64,000 nucleotides of DNA from an uncultured Porphyromonas sp. GTDB lineage: Bacteria; Bacteroidota; Bacteroidia; Bacteroidales; Porphyromonadaceae. The notes below the pieces were generated by a model. That model had not been told where the DNA came from. It saw only the letters and a program-made list of their open reading frames with translations, and searched no databases. Positions within the stretch are counted from its first letter, which is position 1. Each line of letters starts with the position of its first letter. The translations under genes and the position numbers were made by a program. The stretch spans positions 248,001-312,000 of the forward strand of contig NZ_UQJH01000001.1 in the NCBI RefSeq assembly GCF_900541275.1, in the 5' to 3' direction. This document shows positions 1 to 7,816 of this stretch, piece after piece.

Positions 1-35
1 TGGGTGTATATCTTTTGGAATGCTTTCTTAGTCAT
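1..35 (-). CDS. atpB: V-type ATP synthase subunit B, first codons only (partial at window edge)
   Basis: Only 11 codons lie in the window, reading MTKKAFQKIYT from an ATG at 35 on the minus strand. This matches the usual start of Bacteroidetes V-ATPase B subunits (M.TKAF.KIYT) as I know them. It begins 13 bp after the atpA stop, the position expected in E-DUF2764-A-B-D-I-K operons. The B subunit is the non-catalytic nucleotide-binding subunit of the V1 head. The call rests on a very short match plus position. Confidence 0.8.
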   Translation of the reverse strand, partial: MTKKAFQKIYT

Positions 36-48
36 AATCAGTCTACCC

Positions 49-1842
49 TTAGGCGTTAGCCATTTCCTCTACTACGTGAGACTTGTCCACACGGCGTGTC
101 TCGACCATCTTCTTAGCCCGCTCACGGTACTTATTGTAGTCCTCGCTACGGAATTCGGAGTAATTCATCTGCCTCAGCTCGTTGATCAGTTCCTTGAAGA
201 AGACGGAGACTTCGTTGAAGTCCTCAAACGTAAGGTCGCTCTCACAGATATTGATTACGAGAGCTAGCATCTCTTGCTGGCGCTCCAGAGGGCACATAGC
301 ATCGATGGCGTCGAAGGCATCCTGCTGGAGGATGACGAAATCGATCAGCTCAGACTTCCAGAATGTGACATGGTAGTCTACAGGGACACCATCATCACCG
401 AGGATATTGATCTGCTCAGCGATCTCCAGTCCCTGACGCATACGGTGCTTGACTTGACCGACCATCTCCAGCCAGTCGGGCGAAGCAGCCTCAGCGACGT
501 ACTTCTGAAACTCCGGATACTCCAGATACTTCGAGTAGGAGTCGATAGGATTGACTGCCGGGTAGCGCTTCTTATCTGCGCGATCCTGCTGGAGGGCGTA
601 GAAGCAGCGGGCCACCTTTTGGGTATTCTCGGTCACCGGCTCCTTGAGGTTACCACCGGCAGGGGAAACAGTACCGATGAAGGTGATCGACCCAGTCTCC
701 CCATTCTTCAGATGGACATAACCGGCACGTGCATAGAAGGCCGAAATAGTAGCCGAGAGGTCCATTGGGAAAGCATCCGGTCCAGGTAGCTCCTCCATGC
801 GATTGGACATCTCACGGAGTGCCTGAGCCCAGCGAGAGGTGGAGTCTGCCATCAGGAGCACCTTCAGTCCCATAGTCCGGTAGTACTCAGCGATCGTCAT
901 AGCGGTGTACACTGACGCCTCACGAGCCGATACCGGCATATTGGAGGTATTGGCAATGATGATCGTGCGCTCCATCAGCTTGCGACCTGTGTGAGGATCC
1001 TCGAGCTCAGGGAATTCCTTAAAGATCTCAACCACCTCATTGGCTCGCTCACCGCACGCAGCCATGATCACGATGTCCGCCTCAGCCTGCTCTGAGATCG
1101 CATGCTGGAGGACCGTCTTACCTGTACCAAAGGCTCCCGGGATGAACCCAGTCCCCCCCTCTACCATAGGATTGGAGATATCGATGCAGCGGATCCCTGT
1201 CTCAAGCAGCTTAAAGGGTCTCGGCTTGTCGGCATAGCAGGGCACCGCCTGGCGGACGGGCCACTTCTGAGTCATGGTGATGGAGTGATCCACTCCACTC
1301 TCATCCGTCAGCACAGCCATCTCATCGTCCACGGTGTACTGGCCCTTCGGGGTAAGCTTCTTGACCGTATACATCCCCTTGAAGGTAAAGGGAACCATGA
1401 TCCGGTGGGGCTGATGATTCTCCTCCACAAGACCTATCCAGGATCCAGCCTCGACAGTGTCGCCTACCTTAGCAGTCGGCTCGTAGTCCCACTTCTTGTC
1501 CCGATCGAGAGGATCGGTATACTCTCCACGCTTGAGGAAGAGCCCAGTCATTTTATCCAGATCATTCTGGAGACCATCAAAGTTCTTAGAGAGCAGTCCT
1601 GGACCGAGGGTCACCTCAAGCATATGTTGCTCAAACCGGACCTGGTCGCCGATCTTTAGTCCGCGGGTACTCTCATAGACCTGCACATCCACCAAGATCC
1701 CCTCGATCTTGATGACCTCAGACATCAGCTCTGAGCCATCCTCGAGGATGACAAAGCAGATCTCGTTTTGTGCGACAGGACCATTTACCTCTACAGTCAC
1801 TAGGTTGGAGACCAACCCTACCACCTTACCTGTAGTTTTCAT
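49..1842 (-). CDS. atpA: V-type ATP synthase subunit A (catalytic)
   Basis: 597 residues, full length for A/V-type subunit A. It is the catalytic subunit of the V1 head, coupling ATP hydrolysis or synthesis to H+ or Na+ movement through the membrane Vo ring. The N-terminal beta-barrel starts MKTTGKVVGLVSN, followed by the long 'non-homologous' insertion typical of A subunits. The P-loop reads GAFGTGKTVLQ (family usually GPFGSGKT), and the downstream ADSTSRWAQALREM segment is characteristic. It lies downstream of DUF2764 and atpE in one minus-strand operon, with atpB next. The ion specificity cannot be read from this subunit. Confidence 0.98.
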   Translation of the reverse strand: MKTTGKVVGLVSNLVTVEVNGPVAQNEICFVILEDGSELMSEVIKIEGILVDVQVYESTRGLKIGDQVRFEQHMLEVTLGPGLLSKNFDGLQNDLDKMTGLFLKRGEYTDPLDRDKKWDYEPTAKVGDTVEAGSWIGLVEENHQPHRIMVPFTFKGMYTVKKLTPKGQYTVDDEMAVLTDESGVDHSITMTQKWPVRQAVPCYADKPRPFKLLETGIRCIDISNPMVEGGTGFIPGAFGTGKTVLQHAISEQAEADIVIMAACGERANEVVEIFKEFPELEDPHTGRKLMERTIIIANTSNMPVSAREASVYTAMTIAEYYRTMGLKVLLMADSTSRWAQALREMSNRMEELPGPDAFPMDLSATISAFYARAGYVHLKNGETGSITFIGTVSPAGGNLKEPVTENTQKVARCFYALQQDRADKKRYPAVNPIDSYSKYLEYPEFQKYVAEAASPDWLEMVGQVKHRMRQGLEIAEQINILGDDGVPVDYHVTFWKSELIDFVILQQDAFDAIDAMCPLERQQEMLALVINICESDLTFEDFNEVSVFFKELINELRQMNYSEFRSEDYNKYRERAKKMVETRRVDKSHVVEEMANA

Positions 1843-1878
1843 CTGTATATCGTTTTATATTGTTGTCTATCCCTAAGC

Positions 1879-2793
1879 TTAGAGGCGGTTATGTCTCTTG
1901 GCCTCTGCCCGAAACTTCTCAAGGTCTGACCGGCTCTCGTGATTGAGCTGATCGATGATCTCTCTGAAGCGACTCTTGCCTATCTCTGCATCGAGAGAGC
2001 TCCAGCGACTCAGCATCTGCAGCTTAAGCAGGTAGGCAAGCATGGTATCTATGGAGAAAGTGTCAGCAAAGGTGAGACTATCCAAGTAATCCCACTTCAG
2101 CTGATCAATGCGATGCTCCCTGACGGAGAGATCCTCCTCCTCGGAGATCTGTAGCACCTTCTGCACCACCTCTCCCTCCTCGAGGAAGCTTATATCATGC
2201 CAGTTGCCACTCCTGAGGAGCCGCACCAGCTCACTATCACCGACGATCAGCCTACGAGCGTCAAGGTCGTGGCGCTTGATCGTAATAGCTGCCAGCACAA
2301 GGCGTATGGAGCGATCAAAGCTAACCCAGGTGCGGACAAACTCATCCCCCCGCTTCATTACGTAGCGGAAGTAATAATTATCTAAGATATCCTCGTAGAA
2401 ATGCTCTGCTGGACGGTCAATCTCTTGATCGTGGCGATACTCGTACATGAAGTCCACCAGATAGGAGGGATAGGTCTTCGGATCAAAGTGTAGCTCCTCT
2501 CCCACCATCTCTGAGGTAATCATACCTCTCTCTGCAGCAGCGACCAACTTGCGTAGCCTGTCGGGCCCTACTACGTATGGGACCTGCGGCTCGGGGATCG
2601 GTCGATCATAGAGTAGAGCCACGAGCGCTCTGTTGTCCTCACTGAGGAGCAACAGGTCCAGGAGCTGACCATCTCGGCGGGTAAGCTGCCCGCGAAGAGT
2701 CTCCACAAACTCCCTCAGAGTGAGTGGGGGATTCTTCCCTATCTCCGGTCTCAGTGTCGGCAGACCTGCTCCTAAGGCATAATACTCAGCCAT
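1879..2793 (-). CDS. DUF2764 family protein of the V-ATPase operon
   Basis: 304 residues with no signal peptide or membrane segment; rich in charged helices. The N-terminus (MAEYYALGAGLPTL) and its position between atpE and atpA identify it as the DUF2764 protein found in Bacteroidetes V-ATPase operons. By arrangement it may substitute for or assist a stalk subunit such as C or F, but this has not been shown here and is inference. It starts 6 bp after the atpE stop, so the two are surely co-transcribed. Confidence 0.85.
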   Translation of the reverse strand: MAEYYALGAGLPTLRPEIGKNPPLTLREFVETLRGQLTRRDGQLLDLLLLSEDNRALVALLYDRPIPEPQVPYVVGPDRLRKLVAAAERGMITSEMVGEELHFDPKTYPSYLVDFMYEYRHDQEIDRPAEHFYEDILDNYYFRYVMKRGDEFVRTWVSFDRSIRLVLAAITIKRHDLDARRLIVGDSELVRLLRSGNWHDISFLEEGEVVQKVLQISEEEDLSVREHRIDQLKWDYLDSLTFADTFSIDTMLAYLLKLQMLSRWSSLDAEIGKSRFREIIDQLNHESRSDLEKFRAEAKRHNRL

Positions 2794-2799
2794 AGAGGG

Positions 2800-3414
2800 T
2801 CACTCTTTGTCAGGTGCCGTGAAGAGAGCCTCCCGAAGCTGAGGCCGCATAAAGTCCTTGAAGTACTCCGTCAGGGCCTCCTTGCTTACCACGACCTCGT
2901 AGCCCTTATCGGCTGGTGAGATGGCAAATGATGCCGCCCTACCCTGGACACTTTTGATGTCAAGTCCTTTCGCAAGGATCCCGGAGGCATGGTTCATAAA
3001 GTACTTCCTGAGAGCCTCACCATCCTCTGTAGAGACAGTGACGCTATTGCTCCCCTCGTCAAAAAGCTTTTGGCATAGCCTGAGTACTACATCGTAGAGC
3101 CTCTCAGGGTCGGCAAATGCTTGGTCAACACCCTCGCTGACAGCACGATCATTGATCATATCACCGATCTCCGTCCTCAGTGCATCCGAGGCACGATCAG
3201 CCGAGAGCTGAAGCTCCCTAAGGGAGCGTTCACGTAGCCCGGCCACTTCGCTGTCTGCTCTGGATAAAATCTCCTTAGCCTTTGCCTCAGCCTCAGCAAG
3301 GATCTTGTCTCTCTTCTCCTCTGCTACTGCTACGATCTCCTCTGCGCGAGAGTCAGCCTTGGCGATACCATCCTTGTAGATCTTACTCGCCAGTTCTTGT
3401 ACTTTGTCGTCCAT
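2800..3414 (-). CDS. atpE: V-type ATP synthase subunit E
   Basis: 204 residues. The N-terminal ~100 residues form a long Ala/Glu/Lys-rich coiled coil (DSRAEEIVAVAEEKRDKILA), and the C-terminus is globular, as expected for the E subunit of the peripheral stalk that ties the V1 head to the membrane sector. It is the first gene of the V-ATPase operon here. The 240 bp upstream carry only a weak promoter match. Confidence 0.9.
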   Translation of the reverse strand: MDDKVQELASKIYKDGIAKADSRAEEIVAVAEEKRDKILAEAEAKAKEILSRADSEVAGLRERSLRELQLSADRASDALRTEIGDMINDRAVSEGVDQAFADPERLYDVVLRLCQKLFDEGSNSVTVSTEDGEALRKYFMNHASGILAKGLDIKSVQGRAASFAISPADKGYEVVVSKEALTEYFKDFMRPQLREALFTAPDKE

Positions 3415-3650
3415 ACGAACTCACTCGATATAGTTGCTAATCTTATTATCCTACTTTATGACTACACGTGAACGACTTCACGCATAATATCGGCAAACCT
3501 ACAAATAATTCCTATGATAGCTACCCTCGTTTTATCTTATTGATGCGACTTTGCATAGAATTCCTGTTTTGGGCCATTTTGCAATGGTCGTGAAGGAGAT
3601 GAATGCCCAGTCTTGCAGGTTTTTCTACAGTGCTTCTCGAGATAAGATGC
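3415..3650. other. Gene-free region upstream of the V-ATPase operon
   Basis: No credible ORF or RNA gene. A possible minus-strand -7 element TAGGTTTG occurs at 3494-3501, about 80 bp before atpE, but without a convincing -33 element. The rpsU terminator ends at the right edge. Confidence 0.5.
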
Positions 3651-3690
3651 AATAAAAAGAGAGACAACGGAAAATAGCCGTTGCCTCTCT
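3651..3690 (-). terminator. Rho-independent terminator of rpsU
   Basis: AGAGAG-A-CAACGG (3658-3670) pairs with CCGTTG-C-CTCTCT (3678-3690) around a 7-nt loop, with a single A/C mismatch. On the minus strand it is followed by TTTTTATT. It lies 70 bp after the rpsU stop, separating rpsU from the V-ATPase operon. Confidence 0.85.
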
Positions 3691-3761
3691 ATGTATTTAC
3701 ACCTCCTCAGTGTTATATGTATTCTACATGGTCTACTCTCCTTGTCTGTCGACAGAGAGTA

Positions 3762-3956
3762 TCACTCCGTCATCTCCCTACGCATATTCTCTACGTAGCG
3801 AGCCTTCTCCATCTTACGACGGCGAATATCGGAGGGCTTACGGAAGTTGCGATTATCGCGCAGACGACGCATAGTGCCTGTGCGGTCAAACTTCCTCTTG
3901 AATCTCTTCAGGGCACGCTCGATATTTTCGCCCTGGCTTACCGGTACAATGATCAT
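3762..3956 (-). CDS. rpsU: 30S ribosomal protein S21
   Basis: 64 residues, the normal length for bS21, starting MIIVPVSQGENIERALKRFK and ending in a basic Arg/Lys-rich helix (DIRRRKMEKARYVENMRRE). S21 binds the 30S platform near the anti-Shine-Dalgarno end of 16S rRNA. In Bacteroidetes, work on the Flavobacterium ribosome implicates S21 with S18 and S6 in hiding that end. It is a single-gene transcript with its own promoter and terminator. Confidence 0.97.
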   Translation of the reverse strand: MIIVPVSQGENIERALKRFKRKFDRTGTMRRLRDNRNFRKPSDIRRRKMEKARYVENMRREMTE

Positions 3957-4007
3957 ATAGTAATATTTTCAATGTCCACGAGGATCCATATGTCCCCGCT
4001 TCGCCTG

Positions 4008-4038
4008 CAAAGGTAACCTATTTAATTGGTATTCCCAA
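4008..4038 (-). promoter_or_regulatory. Bacteroidetes-type promoter for rpsU
   Basis: On the minus strand: TTG (4038-4036), 20 bp, then TACCTTTG (4015-4008). This matches the Bacteroidetes housekeeping sigma consensus (TTTG / TAnnTTTG). The predicted transcript start is near 4001, giving a leader of about 45 nt. It abuts the stop of the GH130 gene. Confidence 0.75.
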
Positions 4039-4040
4039 TA

Positions 4041-5045
4041 CTATAGGATGTTTGTCCTCCGCGTAAAATCGATTATCTCAGGGATATACCCAAAGGCGAT
4101 GCCGGTGACAGAGTCGGCGCATCCATAGTAAATGGCAATGCGTCCGCTATCCGGATCGTGGAGTGCAGCACAGGGGAAGCAGACGTTGGGTACATCCCCG
4201 ACACACTCATACAGCTCCTGTGGAGAGATAAGGTATGCCCCACTCCGTGCAGTCACCTTCCAGGGCTGATCCTTATCAAGGAGTGCTGAGCCGAAGGCGT
4301 ACACATACCCATTGGCGCTCCTGAGCACACCATGGTATATGAGCAACCATCCCTCCGAAGTCTCGATAGGGATAGGTCCAGCTCCGATCTTGAGACACTG
4401 CCATGCGCTTACCTCAAAGTCAGCCGGTGACATCACATGGCGGTGGTGTCCCCAAAACTCCAGATCCGGTGACTCGCTGTAGAATATGTCCCCGAAGGCG
4501 GTATGACCATTGTCGCTCGGCCGGCTGAGCATAGCATAGCGGCCATTGATCTTACGTGGGAAGAAGACGCCATTGCGATTGAATGGCAGAAATGCATTCT
4601 CCAGCTGATGGAAGGTCCGGAAGTCGTCCGTCCAAGCCACCCCGATGGTGGGTCCATGATAGCCATTGCACCACGAGACAAAGTAGCGACCATCAATCTC
4701 TGTCACCCGAGGGTCATATCCATAGACCCACTCCCCCACCTCAGGGATATCACAGTCGAAAACAATCTTATCCGGGGAGATGTCCCATAAGAGACCATCC
4801 TGACTAAATCCCACGTGGAGACGCATCCTTCGATTGGTGTCGTCGCAGCGGAAGACCCCGGCATACCCGTCCTTGAATGGGACGACTGCACTATTGAATA
4901 TACTGTTACTTGTCGGTGTCTCATGCCGACCGATGATGGGGTTTTTGCTGTATCTCCAGAGTGGAGCATGACATCCTTGAGGGCGATCCTCCCAAGGCAT
5001 ATTGGGGAGAGACCTCCCGGCAATTTTGATATTATCCATATTCAT
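4041..5045 (-). CDS. Glycoside hydrolase family 130 protein (beta-mannoside phosphorylase type)
   Basis: 334 residues, full length for GH130, a five-bladed propeller. GH130 enzymes phosphorolyse beta-mannosides such as Man-beta-1,4-Glc or mannooligosaccharides, giving mannose 1-phosphate; a hydrolytic subgroup also exists. The GYDPRVTEIDGRYFVSW motif places the conserved acid Asp at about residue 111. No signal peptide, so cytoplasmic. The gene immediately follows the MFS permease gene (stop and start adjacent), suggesting uptake followed by intracellular phosphorolysis. The precise substrate cannot be told from sequence alone. Confidence 0.88.
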   Translation of the reverse strand: MNMDNIKIAGRSLPNMPWEDRPQGCHAPLWRYSKNPIIGRHETPTSNSIFNSAVVPFKDGYAGVFRCDDTNRRMRLHVGFSQDGLLWDISPDKIVFDCDIPEVGEWVYGYDPRVTEIDGRYFVSWCNGYHGPTIGVAWTDDFRTFHQLENAFLPFNRNGVFFPRKINGRYAMLSRPSDNGHTAFGDIFYSESPDLEFWGHHRHVMSPADFEVSAWQCLKIGAGPIPIETSEGWLLIYHGVLRSANGYVYAFGSALLDKDQPWKVTARSGAYLISPQELYECVGDVPNVCFPCAALHDPDSGRIAIYYGCADSVTGIAFGYIPEIIDFTRRTNIL

Positions 5046-6332
5046 TTATTTAGTGAGTTTATTACCATCTCCATCATAGGAGAAAGGTACTATTTTTGCG
5101 CATATCAGCCCAGGTATGGACACTATGACCGCAATGAGGAAGAATGAGCTGTACCCTACCGCATCGCTGATCGTGCCACTGACTAGACCGGGAATCATGT
5201 AGCTGAGATTCATCAAGCTATTGGCAATGGCATAGTGTGCCATGCGATGTGGTCCTGGTGCCACCTGCTGCATCATGAAGAGCGTTAGACCGACGAATCC
5301 GAAACCATAGCCAAATTGCTCCACAACGATCCCCACCGCTGGCCATACTAGATTGGTCGGGTGGAAGAACGCAAGGAGGAAAAAGATGATGAAGGGGAGA
5401 TTGAAGATCACTGCCAGAGTGAAAAGTACCTTCCGTAGACCATAGTGACCTATGTAGTACCCGGCCAATATGCTTCCTCCTATAAAGGCTATCGTCCCCA
5501 GCGTCCCGTATATGAGTCCAAAGTCCTTATTTGTCAGCCCCAGTCCTCCGAGCTCGGTGCCGGCCTTCAGGAAGAGAGGCGCCACCTTAATGGCCAGCCC
5601 CTCAGTAAAGCGGTAGAGGAAAATAAAAAGCAGGTAAAACCAGATGTGCTTCTTCTCAAAGAAACTAACGAAGATCTCCCATACCCCTTGCAGAGTCGCC
5701 CTGAGAGATCGCTTCTCATCCGTTACAGGGGCTTCACTATGGGGTAATACTGCCATATGCCACACTCCGAGTAACAGCATCAGCCCGCCTGCCACCAGTA
5801 CCATACTCTGCCAAGAGCGGACAATCCCAATAGAGGTAGTGAGGTAGCCCACGAGATAGACCAGTCCGCCCTTGGCCAGCACCTTGGCGATGTTGTAGAA
5901 GGCACCCTGCCACCCGACAAACTTGCTCTGAAGCGTAGGCGTGAGCGCTTCCATATAGATCCCATCCCCTGCTATGTCATGCACCGACCCTGAGAGTGCC
6001 ATCACAGCCATCAGTAAGAGCAGTAGCGGAAAAGACTCCTCCAAGCCAAGTGATGCCGCGATCAGGCCAAGCATAAGCGCTGAGATAATCTCAGAGATAA
6101 AGACGTACTGCCGCTTACTCCCGAAGAGCTCCATTACCGGGCTGAAGAAAGGCTTTAGGCTCCACGGAAGGATCAGAAGTGAAGCCCAGAAGGTGATTTC
6201 CTTATCCGGGATGCCCATGTCCTTGAAGAGCAGCAGCGAGACGTCCGAGAGCATGACCATCGGGAGCCCCATGGCGAAGTAGACTGTGGAGACCCACGAG
6301 ATAGGATTGAGTTTGGTGTCCGTTTTCCTCAT
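5046..6332 (-). CDS. MFS permease, AmpG-like, paired with GH130
   Basis: About 428 residues with 12 predicted hydrophobic segments. The N-terminal NPISWVSTVYFAMGLPMVM resembles the 'P..W..t.YFaeGLPy' start of AmpG/PAT-type transporters, and DIAGDGIYMEAL lies in the conserved cytoplasmic region. I chose the ATG at 6332, which follows the rodA TAA directly; an upstream in-frame ATG at 6368 lies inside rodA and would add 12 unlikely residues. The substrate is inferred from the adjacent GH130 gene to be a mannose-containing oligosaccharide, but a muropeptide role is possible given the cell-wall operon. Confidence 0.85.
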   Translation of the reverse strand: MRKTDTKLNPISWVSTVYFAMGLPMVMLSDVSLLLFKDMGIPDKEITFWASLLILPWSLKPFFSPVMELFGSKRQYVFISEIISALMLGLIAASLGLEESFPLLLLLMAVMALSGSVHDIAGDGIYMEALTPTLQSKFVGWQGAFYNIAKVLAKGGLVYLVGYLTTSIGIVRSWQSMVLVAGGLMLLLGVWHMAVLPHSEAPVTDEKRSLRATLQGVWEIFVSFFEKKHIWFYLLFIFLYRFTEGLAIKVAPLFLKAGTELGGLGLTNKDFGLIYGTLGTIAFIGGSILAGYYIGHYGLRKVLFTLAVIFNLPFIIFFLLAFFHPTNLVWPAVGIVVEQFGYGFGFVGLTLFMMQQVAPGPHRMAHYAIANSLMNLSYMIPGLVSGTISDAVGYSSFFLIAVIVSIPGLICAKIVPFSYDGDGNKLTK

Positions 6333-6333
6333 A

Positions 6334-7812
6334 TTATCGGAGAGTGGAGACCGGCATACGCGAGGCATCCAGTCTCAAGAGTACAAATAAGAGCAGGGTA
6401 AAGCTTAGCAACGATGATCCGCCATAGCTGATGTAGGGGAGCGGGATGCCGATCACTGGGACGAGACCGATCACCATCCCCACATTCACCAAGAGGTGGA
6501 AGAAGAGTATAGATGCCACCGCATAGCCGTATACGCGAGCAAAGGTCTCTGGCTGGCGCTCTGCAATGTAAATGATACGGCAGATCAGGGCGAGGAAGAG
6601 GAGTAACACAACTAAGCAGCCGATGAAGCCCTCCTCCTCCCCGATGGTACAGAATATGAAGTCCGTTGTCTGCTCGGGCACGTAGGAGAGCTTAGTCTGA
6701 GTCCCCTGCAGGTACCCCTTACCGAGCAGGCCTCCGGAGCCGATCGCAATAAGACTCTGATGCACATTGTAGCCGGCACCGGCAGGATCGTCCTTAAGTC
6801 CTAGAGAGACGAGGATACGGGTCTGCTGGTGGGGCTGGAGGATATTGTCAAAAAAGTAACCCACCCCGGCGTACATAGCCACACTCACCCCGGCAAAGGT
6901 GATCAGCCGACCGATATGTCGACCTCTATGACCATAAGCCTGTAAGACCACCCATACCAGCAGAAGCACCAGCGCAAGGATGGCAAAGATCGAGAAGTCA
7001 ACACTCATCCACAGGGAGAGGATTGCAGCCATAATCATCAGCGAGGGGGCAATTACCAAGCCGACCAACCAAGCTCGGTCAAGCTCGCAGTAAGCCTGTG
7101 CCGAGAGCACCACACCGAGATAGATCAGTAGCGGGACAACCAATCGCCCGGCCGGGGTAACGCCCCAAACCGACTCGGCAAACCTGAGCTCCAGCACGAA
7201 AAGCAGAGCGCAGAAAACGCCAAAGAGCGGGACAGCACTACTCAGCCCCTCTCTGTAGAGGATGATGATGAATGCAGCGTAGACCAATGCGGATCCTGTC
7301 TCTGACTGAAGTACGATGATCAGCATCGGGGCAATGATGATGGCAAAAGCGATCGCCAGATCACGAGTGCGCTCGAGGCTAAAGTTATACTTCGACATCC
7401 ACCATGCCAGCATTAGGGCGGTGGTGAGCTTAGAGAACTCCGCCGGCTGTAGCCTCACAGAGTCGGTGATCACCAACCACGACCGTGATCCCTTGATGTC
7501 CGGAGCGATGAAGATTGTCACGATCAAGAGACCGATCATGGCGAAGTAGAATACAGGGGCAGACTGCTTCAGGAAGAAGGTGTCTATAAGCAGTATGGCA
7601 ATCGCTGCGCCGGCAGAGATCCCGATCCATATCAGTTGAGACAGTGCCCTACCCTCAATACTAAAGGAAGTATCGGTGATGGTATAAGTGCCATCGGCTG
7701 CATAGATGGTGAGCCATCCGATCACTACTAAGGTTAGGTAAAGCAAGATAGCCAACCAGTCAGCCCGGTGCCTCAGTCCCATCGAAGTCCCGGAGGATAG
7801 TCTCTTAGTCAT
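6334..7812 (-). CDS. rodA: Rod-shape peptidoglycan glycosyltransferase RodA
   Basis: 492 residues of SEDS (FtsW/RodA/SpoVE) family. RodA polymerises lipid II into glycan strands during elongation, working with PBP2. Multiple membrane helices are visible; the family signatures GSGGLLGKGYLQGTQTKLSY, PEQTTDFIF and, near the C-terminus, PVIGIPLPYISYGGSSL are intact. It is longer than E. coli RodA (370) because of a hydrophobic insertion in the middle, as is common in Bacteroidales. It lies 4 bp after mrdA, its functional partner, in the mreBCD-mrdA-rodA operon. Confidence 0.97.
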   Translation of the reverse strand: MTKRLSSGTSMGLRHRADWLAILLYLTLVVIGWLTIYAADGTYTITDTSFSIEGRALSQLIWIGISAGAAIAILLIDTFFLKQSAPVFYFAMIGLLIVTIFIAPDIKGSRSWLVITDSVRLQPAEFSKLTTALMLAWWMSKYNFSLERTRDLAIAFAIIIAPMLIIVLQSETGSALVYAAFIIILYREGLSSAVPLFGVFCALLFVLELRFAESVWGVTPAGRLVVPLLIYLGVVLSAQAYCELDRAWLVGLVIAPSLMIMAAILSLWMSVDFSIFAILALVLLLVWVVLQAYGHRGRHIGRLITFAGVSVAMYAGVGYFFDNILQPHQQTRILVSLGLKDDPAGAGYNVHQSLIAIGSGGLLGKGYLQGTQTKLSYVPEQTTDFIFCTIGEEEGFIGCLVVLLLFLALICRIIYIAERQPETFARVYGYAVASILFFHLLVNVGMVIGLVPVIGIPLPYISYGGSSLLSFTLLLFVLLRLDASRMPVSTLR

Positions 7813-7816
7813 ACGC

